The position numbers and the translations under genes were made by a program. From positions 1 through 12,055 of the forward strand of contig JBDSLU010000080.1 in assembly GCA_039916225.1 (NCBI GenBank): a DNA stretch of 12,055 bases, written 5' to 3'. Positions 1-5,221 of this stretch are shown here, one piece after another. The notes beneath the pieces are model-generated. The model was not told the origin of the DNA. It did not search any database and saw nothing but the letters and a program-made list of their open reading frames with translations. Numbering within the stretch: position 1 is the stretch's first letter; each line of letters starts with the position of its first letter. The DNA is from JBDSLU01 sp039916225. Lineage in GTDB: Bacteria; Acidobacteriota; Vicinamibacteria; Vicinamibacterales; Vicinamibacteraceae.

Positions 1-769
1 CGAAGATGACGGCTTCGTCCACCGGGACGTCGAGGAGCCAGGCTGGCTGCCGCGCGTACTCAATCGCCAGTTGTCGGGCTTCCGCTCTCGAGAGGCCGCC
101 AGCGCGGAAGGCGATTTCGGCGAATCGCTCGAGCGGGAACGCCGCCGGCATCTCCAAACGAATCGGCACCGTCTGCAGCACCTCGACATCGCCCGGATAG
201 CTGGCCGCGATCAGCGGCCCGATGACCGCCCGCAGCGTCGTGCCGTCCCACTCGGCCGGCACGTCGACGTCGGTGGCACCTTCGCGCCGGAGGGCGTCCG
301 TGAGCGCCCGGGTGTGGATCCGCTGCGTCATGTCGATGCGGCCGACGATGCTCAGGACCGGCGCGCCGCCGGCGACGTCGGGTGGCGGCAGCGCGGGGGT
401 GAAGCCGGCCTTCGCCGCGGCCTCCGCGAGCGACGAGACGGTCTGCTGCAGTCCGTCGGTCCGGATGCTCGTGTCGAGGGGGACCTTCGAGAGATCGACG
501 CGCACGACGGCGACCCGGGTCACGAACCAGCGGTACCAGAGGTCCTGCGCCAGCGCGCGCCCGGAGGGGCTGACGAACGCCACGATCAGCGCCGCGGTTG
601 CTGCCGCGACCGCATAGAGCCCGCGTCGCGGTGTCGTGCTCGACCGCGGGCGGGCCGTCGGACGCGGGCGAACCAGCGTTCGCGCGCGGATCGCATCGGG
701 TTCCCAGGTCGGCGCCACCGCGGCGAGTCGATCGGTGGTCCACTGAGCGGTATCAGGATGGCTGTCCAT
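1..769 (-). CDS. Single-pass membrane protein, putative ECF anti-sigma/partner (3' end off window)
   Basis: Seen: an open frame starting at ATG 767-769 and still open at the left edge (256 codons visible). A cytoplasmic-looking N-terminus of about 50 residues, rich in Arg, Pro and Thr, is followed by one hydrophobic helix at about residues 51-66 (LYAVAAATAALIVAFV). A soluble part then begins QDLWYRWFVTRVAVVRVDLS. The start codon lies inside the upstream sigma factor gene (17-bp overlap), so the two are probably co-translated. Known: genes placed like this behind ECF sigma genes usually encode membrane anti-sigma factors that hold the sigma factor at the membrane. Odd: there is no Cys at all in the N-terminal part, so the HxxxCxxC zinc motif of ZAS-type anti-sigma factors is absent. 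Inference: a regulator or sensor partner of the sigma factor. I do not recognise a named family. The frame is judged real because its residue mix is protein-like, whereas the competing frames are Arg/Gly/Pro-rich. Confidence 0.72.
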   Translation of the reverse strand, partial: MDSHPDTAQWTTDRLAAVAPTWEPDAIRARTLVRPRPTARPRSSTTPRRGLYAVAAATAALIVAFVSPSGRALAQDLWYRWFVTRVAVVRVDLSKVPLDTSIRTDGLQQTVSSLAEAAAKAGFTPALPPPDVAGGAPVLSIVGRIDMTQRIHTRALTDALRREGATDVDVPAEWDGTTLRAVIGPLIAASYPGDVEVLQTVPIRLEMPAAFPLERFAEIAFRAGGLSRAEARQLAIEYARQPAWLLDVPVDEAVIF

Positions 770-1376
770 AACGGGCCTCGTATTCCTTCCGGAACGCATC
801 CTGGGCACGACGGAGCAGGCTGCCGACCGACGTGGCCTGCACGCCGACCGCCGACGCCATGTCGGCGTAGCTCACTTCTTCGGTCCACAACAGCAGGAGT
901 GTGGCGTCACGCCGCTTCAGCGCGGCGAGCACCGCGCGGACCTGCCGGCGCTCCTCGGCGCCGGCGTGCAGATCCGCGGGTGTCCGCGGCGCCACGCCGA
1001 GGTGGGCGAGCACGCGCTCGACCCGCGTCCAGCGCTGGGCCCGCCGCCACGTGTCGAGGGCCTGGCGTACCGCCGTGCGATAGAGCCAGCCTTCGGCGCC
1101 TTGGCCGTGCGCGGACGGATAGCGCTGCCATCGGAGAAAGACGTCGGCAGCGATTTCCTCCGCGCGGGCCTGGTCCTGCACGATCCGGCCGACGACGCGC
1201 GCCAGCCGGCTGTAGTGGCCGCGGAACAGCTCGTCGAGGCGATCGCCCGTGATGGTCGCGGCGGCGGGCAGCCCGGTCGTGTCCAGTGCGTTCACGATCC
1301 AAGAACGCGCGAGCCAGTCGGTTTGTGGCAAGGCATCGATGATCGCACGGCGGGCGTGCCCCCGAGTCGCTGTCAC
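753..1376 (-). CDS. RNA polymerase sigma factor, ECF subfamily
   Basis: An alternative sigma factor that would direct RNA polymerase to a small stress or envelope regulon. Seen: sigma region 2 at about residues 47-113, with LFRGHYSRLARVVGRIVQDQ, then AEEIAADVFLRWQRY and WLYRTAVRQALDTWRR. Sigma region 4 lies at about 143-197, with a helix-turn-helix around YADMASAVGVQATSVGSLLRRAQ. There is no region 3, as expected for ECF sigma factors. Start: GTG at 1376 gives 207 residues; GTG at 1295 (residue 28) gives 180 and removes a poorly conserved-looking N-terminal extension. Neither has a strong Shine-Dalgarno, so the start is uncertain. It lies 36 bp after the yffB-like gene and overlaps the membrane-protein gene downstream by 17 bp. 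Its target promoters cannot be read from this window. Confidence 0.85.
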   Translation of the reverse strand: MTATRGHARRAIIDALPQTDWLARSWIVNALDTTGLPAAATITGDRLDELFRGHYSRLARVVGRIVQDQARAEEIAADVFLRWQRYPSAHGQGAEGWLYRTAVRQALDTWRRAQRWTRVERVLAHLGVAPRTPADLHAGAEERRQVRAVLAALKRRDATLLLLWTEEVSYADMASAVGVQATSVGSLLRRAQDAFRKEYEARYGQPS

Positions 1377-1412
1377 CCGTGCGAGTCCGGGCCCCGCGCC
1401 AGCGTCAGGTGA

Positions 1413-1775
1413 CTAGCGCGGGTCGGACAATGCGGCGGCGTAGGCGTCCGGCGAGAAGCCGACCAGGATGCGTGCGTCGCGGCCGCTACCAATGGTGAGA
1501 ACCGGCCGCTTGATCATCGACGGTTTGGCGACCATGAGGTCGAGCGCCTTCGCTTCGTTCAGGTCGCGCGTTTCGGCCTCGGGCAGCTTGCGGAACGTCG
1601 TGCCGGCGCGGTTGCACAGCCGCTCCCAGCCGACGTCCCGCGCCCACTGTTCGAGCTGCGCGCGTTCAACGCCCGACACCGCGTAGTCGTGGAACGCGTA
1701 GGACACACCGCGGGCATCGAGCCAGGCCCGCGCCTTCTTCATCGTGTCGCAGTTGCGGATGCCGTAGATGGTCAC
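1413..1775 (-). CDS. yffB: ArsC/Spx-family protein, YffB-like (arsenate reductase-like)
   Basis: A thioredoxin-fold protein of the ArsC/Spx superfamily. Seen: TIYGIRNCDTMKKARAWLD at the N-terminus with a single Cys at residue 9 (no CxxC as in redox-sensing Spx), then FHDYAVSG, GTTFRKL at 58-64, KPSMIKRPVL at about 84-93, and LVGFSPDAY near the C-terminus. This pattern follows E. coli YffB (about 118 residues). Known: YffB-type proteins have the ArsC fold, but arsenate reduction is not established for them; a glutathione-linked thiol role has been proposed. Start: GTG at 1773-1775 gives 120 residues, matching the family length. A GGAAG sequence 10 bp upstream, within the heptamer repeat, can serve as ribosome-binding site. 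A TTG at 1799 would add eight residues encoded by the repeat itself and is less likely. It may share a transcript with the sigma factor downstream. Confidence 0.85.
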   Translation of the reverse strand: MTIYGIRNCDTMKKARAWLDARGVSYAFHDYAVSGVERAQLEQWARDVGWERLCNRAGTTFRKLPEAETRDLNEAKALDLMVAKPSMIKRPVLTIGSGRDARILVGFSPDAYAAALSDPR

Positions 1776-1783
1776 GCTGCGCG

Positions 1784-1811
1784 AACTTCCAACTTCCAAC
1801 TCCCAACTCCC
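1784..1811. repeat. Heptamer tandem repeat, 4 copies of AACTYCC
   Basis: Four head-to-tail 7-bp units on the plus strand: AACTTCC twice, then AACTCCC twice. On the minus strand this reads GGAAGTT/GGGAGTT, so it offers several purine-rich Shine-Dalgarno-like stretches just upstream of the GTG of the yffB-like gene. The nearest, GGAAG (plus-strand 1786-1790), is 10 bp from that start. Confidence 0.85.
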
Positions 1812-1828
1812 AAGCGGGGCTTCCTCGC

Positions 1829-2016
1829 CTACCAGCGAACCGTCACGCCCGGATACTGGCGTATCCGTTCGTCGGACGTGAGGATGGTCGCGTCTCGTGC
1901 GCGGGCCACGATCACGCGGTCGAACGGGTCCCGGTGGATCTCCGGCAGCTGCCGCCGGCGGAGAGAGTCCCGGCCGCCAGCGCCAGGAGGGCGCAGGTAT
2001 CGAGAACGACGTTCAC
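1829..2016 (-). pseudogene. PIN-domain (VapC-like) toxin remnant, internally deleted and frameshifted
   Basis: Seen: a GTG at 2014-2016 overlapping the antitoxin stop (GTGA) opens VNVVLDTCALLALAAGTLS, the typical PIN N-terminus with the first catalytic Asp. This frame stops at TGA 1912-1914 after 34 codons. In the next frame, ending at TAG 1829-1831, is a PIN C-terminus: LPEIHRDPFDRVIVARARD followed by ATILTSDERIRQYPGVTVRW. Known: intact VapC/PIN toxins are Mg-dependent RNases of about 125-130 residues. Only about 19 N-terminal and 45 C-terminal residues are recognisable here, so roughly half of the gene, including the middle acidic residues, is gone. The two halves are out of frame, with the junction at about 1955-1985. 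The C-terminal stretch also looks a couple of residues shorter than typical. Inference: a dead toxin. A sequencing or assembly error could explain a frameshift but not the missing middle. Confidence 0.8.
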
Positions 2017-2252
2017 TGTTCCGGCCACTCTTCGTCAGTGAGTGGCTCGGCCGGGTCGTACCCCGGCGCGAACGTCACAAGGAACCGGGGATCTGGAGCG
2101 AGATCACGCAGCCGCCGGCGAGCCGGACGGCGGCGAATCTCGGCCACCGCGACTCCATCCCGGCAGAGGACCACGGTCTCGTTGCGCTCCTCGACGGCTC
2201 GCACGAGTTCCGAGAGGCGCGACTTGGCCTCGTGCATGTTGACCCGCACCAC
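2013..2252 (-). CDS. Phd/YefM-family antitoxin
   Basis: The DNA-binding antitoxin half of a type II toxin-antitoxin pair; it would neutralise a toxin and repress its own promoter. Seen: 79 residues starting VRVNMHEAKSRLSELVRAVE, then ETVVLCRDGVAVAEIRR, the Phd N-terminal DNA-binding fold (about 1-42). An extended acidic tail at about 54-79, FLVTFAPGYDPAEPLTDEEW, is typical of Phd antitoxins paired with PIN toxins. Length is normal and no damage is visible. Start: GTG at 2252, with a second GTG next to it and ATG at 2237 as alternatives; no clear ribosome-binding site. Its stop overlaps the toxin remnant's GTG by 4 bp, the usual coupling. Odd: the toxin is broken, so this is an orphan antitoxin that may act only as a repressor or protect against related toxins. 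Confidence 0.85.
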   Translation of the reverse strand: MVRVNMHEAKSRLSELVRAVEERNETVVLCRDGVAVAEIRRRPARRRLRDLAPDPRFLVTFAPGYDPAEPLTDEEWPEQ

Positions 2253-2271
2253 GTTAGCTAGTTTAGCTAAT
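2253..2271 (-). promoter_or_regulatory. Candidate operator/promoter of the antitoxin gene
   Basis: Two copies of TTAGCTA (plus strand 2254-2260 and 2263-2269), 9 bp apart, each containing the palindrome TAGCTA. They form an AT-rich island in GC-rich DNA that ends one base before the antitoxin GTG. Known: Phd-type antitoxins bind short palindromes at their own promoter. Inference: an autoregulatory site, with the promoter so close that the transcript would have almost no leader. Confidence 0.45.
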
Positions 2272-2308
2272 TCGGTGGCCGCAACGGCCCGGCCTGGTGA
2301 GCGGTAGC

Positions 2309-2313
2309 GGAGA
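2309..2313 (+). promoter_or_regulatory. Ribosome-binding site of the DUF4279-like gene
   Basis: GGAGA, 7 bp before ATG 2321. It is one of the clearest Shine-Dalgarno sequences in the window and supports that start. Confidence 0.6.
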
Positions 2314-2320
2314 ATGACGC

Positions 2321-2719
2321 ATGGGGTGTTCGTTGATCGTGAGCGGTGACGACTTCGACGTCGACCGATTCCTGGCGCGATTCGAGATCGAGCCGGAGGG
2401 GATGTTCCGCCGCGGCGAGCCGATTCCGCGGCGTGCCGAGGTATACACGCAATCCAGGTTCTGGCTCCCAGTGAGCGATCGTGACTTCGAGGATTTCAAG
2501 GGACAGATCCAGGACGCCATCGCGTTCCTTTCACTGGCCCGGTGGCAGCCCGTGCTGGAGGCGATCGCGCAGACACCTGGCGTGGAGCACTGGCTGTGCT
2601 TCGGCATCTCCCGGCTGGACGTCGAGGAGTTTCCGCTGCAATGCGACTACTTGCCTCCGGATCTCGTGGCGCTGGCGGGCCGCTATCGTGTCGGCATCGC
2701 CATCGACCACTATCCGTGA
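2321..2719 (+). CDS. Hypothetical protein, DUF4279-like
   Basis: 132 residues, start ATG 2321 supported by GGAGA 7 bp upstream. Seen: SLIVSGDDFDVDRFLARFEI near the N-terminus, RRGEPIPRRAEVYTQSRFWL in the middle, an amphipathic stretch DFKGQIQDAIAFLSLARW, and a C-terminus LPPDLVALAGRYRVGIAIDHY. There is no signal peptide or membrane segment, so it is probably cytoplasmic. The order (GDD-D near the start, R-x-GEP, tryptophan/phenylalanine strand, LPPDL...L.I..Y at the end) resembles DUF4279 proteins, small alpha/beta proteins of unknown function often found near toxin or immunity genes. This family assignment rests on pattern only. It stands alone: its 3' end meets rlmN tail to tail with 3 bp between the stops, and upstream lies the divergent antitoxin gene. 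Function is not known. Confidence 0.7.
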   Translation: MGCSLIVSGDDFDVDRFLARFEIEPEGMFRRGEPIPRRAEVYTQSRFWLPVSDRDFEDFKGQIQDAIAFLSLARWQPVLEAIAQTPGVEHWLCFGISRLDVEEFPLQCDYLPPDLVALAGRYRVGIAIDHYP

Positions 2720-2722
2720 GCG

Positions 2723-3835
2723 CTACAGCCGCTCTGCCAGGCTCTGGGCGGTCGAGCGCGGCGCGCGCGCGCCGAGGATGCCTTCATCGACGATCAGCTG
2801 ACCACACGCGGCACGGATGTCGCGGCCGCGGCTCTTGCGCACCGACACGGTGAGGCCCTTGTCGGCGAGGATTTTCGCGAAGGCGTCGACGCGGTCGTCC
2901 TCGGGGCGCTCGAAGGGAATGCCGGGGGCCGCGTTCAGCGGCAACAGGTTGATCTTGCCCTTGATGCCGTCGAGCAGCTTGACCAGCCGGCGGGCGTCCT
3001 CCGGCGTGTCGTTGACGCCCTTCAGCAGCACGTACTCGAAGGTGATGCGGCTGCGGCGCGTGACCGGGAAGCGCTTGCACGCGTCGATCAGGGCCTCGAG
3101 GTCGTATTTGCGGTTGATCGGCACGAGGGCGTCACGCTGATCCTCGTGCGACGCGTGGAGCGAGATCGCGAGGTTGGGCATGAACGGCTCGCGCCCCAGC
3201 TTGTCGATGCCCGGTACGACGCCGACGGTGGACAGCGTGATGCGGCGGGCCGGCACGGCCAGTCCGGCCTTGTCGCCGACGATGCGCAGGGCGGCCATCG
3301 TGGCGTCGTAGTTGTGCAGCGGTTCGCCCATCCCCATCACGACGACGTTGAAGGCGGTGTCGGGGCCGGCGAGGCCCAGATCGTGGGCGAGCACCCGCAC
3401 CTGGGCGGCGATTTCGCCGGCGGTCAGGTGGCGGGTCAGCCCCATCTTGCCGGTCAGGCAGAAGGCGCAGGCCATCGCGCAGCCGACCTGGGTCGAGATG
3501 CAGAACGTCTGCGCCGGCGTGTCCGGAATGAACACGCTCTCGATGCGGGCTCCGTCCGCCAGCTCGAAGAGATATTTGATGGTTCCGTCGGTCGAGACGT
3601 CCTTGCGGACGAGGGTCGGGGTCTCGACCGTCCAGGCCTCGGCCACCTGCGCCCGCAGCGCCTTGGGCAGGTCCGACATCGCGGCGAAGTCGGTGACGCC
3701 GCGGCGATGGACCCAGGCGAAGATCTGTCGCGCGTGATAGCGCGGCGCGCCCAGCTCGACGAGACGCGCTTCGAGCTCCGGCAACTCGAGGCCGGCGATG
3801 TCCAGGCGGGCGGATGGCTGGGATGCGGAGGTCAC
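2723..3835 (-). CDS. rlmN: Dual-specificity rRNA/tRNA adenine C2-methyltransferase RlmN
   Basis: A radical-SAM enzyme that methylates C2 of A2503 in 23S rRNA and A37 in some tRNAs, affecting translational fidelity. Seen: 370 residues, the family's usual length. The [4Fe-4S]/SAM motif CAMACAFC (CX3CX2C; Cys 119, 123, 126) is followed by GMGEPLHN at about 168-175, SAM-contact strands RITLSTVGVVPGI and LAISLHA, and VLLKGVND. The two cysteines of the ping-pong methyl transfer are present: Cys112 in QTFCISTQ (E. coli C118) and Cys344 in RAACGQL (E. coli C355). Start: GTG at 3835, as no earlier ATG keeps the frame and the first Met is at residue 53; the ribosome-binding site is weak. It is transcribed away from the M16/pur cluster, and its 3' end lies 3 bp from the convergent gene's stop, leaving no room for a terminator between them. 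Confidence 0.97.
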   Translation of the reverse strand: MTSASQPSARLDIAGLELPELEARLVELGAPRYHARQIFAWVHRRGVTDFAAMSDLPKALRAQVAEAWTVETPTLVRKDVSTDGTIKYLFELADGARIESVFIPDTPAQTFCISTQVGCAMACAFCLTGKMGLTRHLTAGEIAAQVRVLAHDLGLAGPDTAFNVVVMGMGEPLHNYDATMAALRIVGDKAGLAVPARRITLSTVGVVPGIDKLGREPFMPNLAISLHASHEDQRDALVPINRKYDLEALIDACKRFPVTRRSRITFEYVLLKGVNDTPEDARRLVKLLDGIKGKINLLPLNAAPGIPFERPEDDRVDAFAKILADKGLTVSVRKSRGRDIRAACGQLIVDEGILGARAPRSTAQSLAERL

Positions 3836-3838
3836 GAC

Positions 3839-3866
3839 CTAAGTCTCAAGCGCTCAAGTGCTTAGA
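3839..3866. repeat. Degenerate 7-8 bp repeat with flanking inverted repeat in divergent intergenic region
   Basis: AAG cores recur at 3841, 3848 and 3856 inside units like AAGTCTC, AAGCGCTC and AAGTGCTT. The stretch is bounded by CTAAG (3839-3843) and CTTAG (3861-3865). It sits within 30 bp of the rlmN start, in the 123-bp gap shared with the divergent M16 gene. It may be regulatory or just a simple repeat; no known operator is recognised. Confidence 0.5.
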
Positions 3867-3941
3867 CAATCTCCCATGCTATCACGCCGAGCCCCGATCG
3901 GCGCACCCGGCCAGCTCATGGGACGAGGCTGCGACGGCGGG

Positions 3942-3958
3942 TATAGAATTCCGAATTC
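3942..3958 (+). promoter_or_regulatory. Candidate -10 element and palindrome abutting the M16 start
   Basis: TATAGAAT (3942-3949) resembles a -10 box and overlaps the 13-bp palindrome GAATTCCGAATTC (3946-3958), which ends at the base before ATG 3959. No Shine-Dalgarno is visible. If the -10 reading is right, transcription would start about 2-4 bp before the ATG, giving a nearly leaderless mRNA for the pur cluster. No clear -35 box is seen, so confidence is low. Confidence 0.3.
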
Positions 3959-5221
3959 ATGATTCGCCGCGAGCTCCACCCTACCGGCCTCCGCCTCGTC
4001 ACCGAGGCGATGCCGCACGTGCGGAGCGTGTCGATCGGCGTCTGGCTGACGCGCGGTTCCCGCCACGAAAGCGACGCCCGCAGCGGCATCGCCCACTTCG
4101 TCGAGCACATGCTCTTCAAGGGGACGGAGAACCGGTCGGCCGAAGACATCGCCCAGGAGATCGACTCCATCGGCGGGCACCTCGACGCGTTCACCTCCAA
4201 GGAATACGCCGGCTACTACATCAAGGTGCTCGATGAGCACCTGCCGAAGGCCGTCGACCTCCTCTCCGACATCGTCCGGCGGCCGCGCTTCGCGCCCGAC
4301 GACATCGAGAAGGAGAAGAAGGTGATTCTCGAAGAGATCAAGATGGTCGAGGACACCCCCGACGATCTGGTCCACGAGATCCTCACCGAGCAGTACTGGC
4401 GAGGGCACCCGCTCGGGCGGCCCATCCTGGGGATCCCGGCGACGGTGGAGGCGCTCTCCGAGAAGGCGCTGACCGGCTACTTCGACGAGACCTACGTCGC
4501 CTCGAACTTCATCGTCGCGGCGGCCGGCAACCTCGAGCACGATCGGCTGTCGGCGCTCCTGTCCGAGGCCTTCGGCGGCGTTCGCACGACCGGGCCGTCG
4601 GTCAACGGCGCCGGGCCGTCCGACAGCGGCGGCGTGACGATCCGGGAGAAGGATCTCGAGCAGAGCCACATCGCCATCGCGTCGCCGGCCTTTCCGCAGT
4701 GCCACGACGACCGGTTCGCCGCCTACGTCCTGAACACCGTCTTCGGCGGCTCGATGAGCTCGCGGCTGTTCCAGAACATCCGCGAGAAGCGTGGCCTGGC
4801 CTACGCCGTCTTCAGCGGCCTCAGCGCCTATAGTGACGCCGGCATGCTCACCGTCTATGCCGGCTGCGCCGCCGAGTCCGTCGGTGAGGTGATCGACCTG
4901 GTGGTCGAAGAGATGCGCGGCATGAAGCGCGAGTCGATCAGCGGCGCCGAGCTGCGTCGATCGAAGGATCATCTGAAGGGCAGCCTGATGCTCAGCCTGG
5001 AGAGCACCTCCAGCCGCATGACGCACCTGGCCCGCCAGGACATCTACTTCGATCGCCACGACACGCTCGACGAGACCCTGGCCCGCATCGAGGCGGTGAC
5101 CGCGGAGGACGTGCAGCGCGTCGCCGCGCGCCTCTTCCCCAACGGCTCGCTCGGTGTCACCGTGCTCGGGCCGGACACCGACGGGTTGTCGCTGCCCCCT
5201 GACCGACTGGATCTCGCGTGA
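3959..5221 (+). CDS. M16-family zinc metallopeptidase (pitrilysin / processing-peptidase type)
   Basis: A zinc-dependent peptidase related to bacterial PqqL/YmxG and the mitochondrial processing peptidase beta subunit. Seen: 420 residues, normal for the short bacterial form. The inverted zinc motif HFVEH lies at 46-50 (His46, Glu49 as catalytic base, His50), with the distal Glu ligand in VILEEIKM at about 125-126. N-terminal hallmarks are GVWLTRGSRHE and MLFKGT. The C-terminal half has FGGSMSSRLFQNIREKRGLAY, the conserved R/Y substrate-binding region of M16. No signal peptide is seen, so it is probably cytoplasmic. Start: the first ATG, directly after the AT-rich palindrome. Its stop overlaps the purB GTG by 4 bp (GTGA), so it heads the purine cluster and is translationally coupled to it. 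Its substrate cannot be deduced; it has no known role in purine synthesis. Confidence 0.93.
   Translation: MIRRELHPTGLRLVTEAMPHVRSVSIGVWLTRGSRHESDARSGIAHFVEHMLFKGTENRSAEDIAQEIDSIGGHLDAFTSKEYAGYYIKVLDEHLPKAVDLLSDIVRRPRFAPDDIEKEKKVILEEIKMVEDTPDDLVHEILTEQYWRGHPLGRPILGIPATVEALSEKALTGYFDETYVASNFIVAAAGNLEHDRLSALLSEAFGGVRTTGPSVNGAGPSDSGGVTIREKDLEQSHIAIASPAFPQCHDDRFAAYVLNTVFGGSMSSRLFQNIREKRGLAYAVFSGLSAYSDAGMLTVYAGCAAESVGEVIDLVVEEMRGMKRESISGAELRRSKDHLKGSLMLSLESTSSRMTHLARQDIYFDRHDTLDETLARIEAVTAEDVQRVAARLFPNGSLGVTVLGPDTDGLSLPPDRLDLA

Noticed and set aside
60..743. 227-residue minus-strand frame as the gene following the sigma factor
   Set aside because: Arg/Gly/Pro-rich and without a membrane segment. 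The frame starting at ATG 769 gives a protein-like sequence with a clear membrane helix and remains open to the window edge.
71..1252. 393-residue plus-strand frame across the sigma factor and its partner
   Set aside because: Extremely Arg-rich, and spans two genes with good sense-strand evidence on the minus strand.
1776..1799. TTG start at 1799 for the yffB-like protein
   Set aside because: The added residues come from the simple repeat, and GTG 1775 gives the family's length with a spaced GGAAG upstream.
1689..2261. Plus-strand 190-residue frame over the toxin-antitoxin locus
   Set aside because: Antisense to a recognisable Phd antitoxin and PIN remnants; composition is not protein-like.
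3836..3958. Purine (or other) riboswitch upstream of the pur cluster
   Set aside because: The 123-bp gap shows no purine-aptamer core or terminator-like hairpin with a T run, and the candidate promoter lies next to the ATG, leaving no leader.
3854..5059. 401-residue minus-strand frame opposite the M16 peptidase
   Set aside because: Antisense shadow of a gene with an intact HxxEH motif; no domain of its own.
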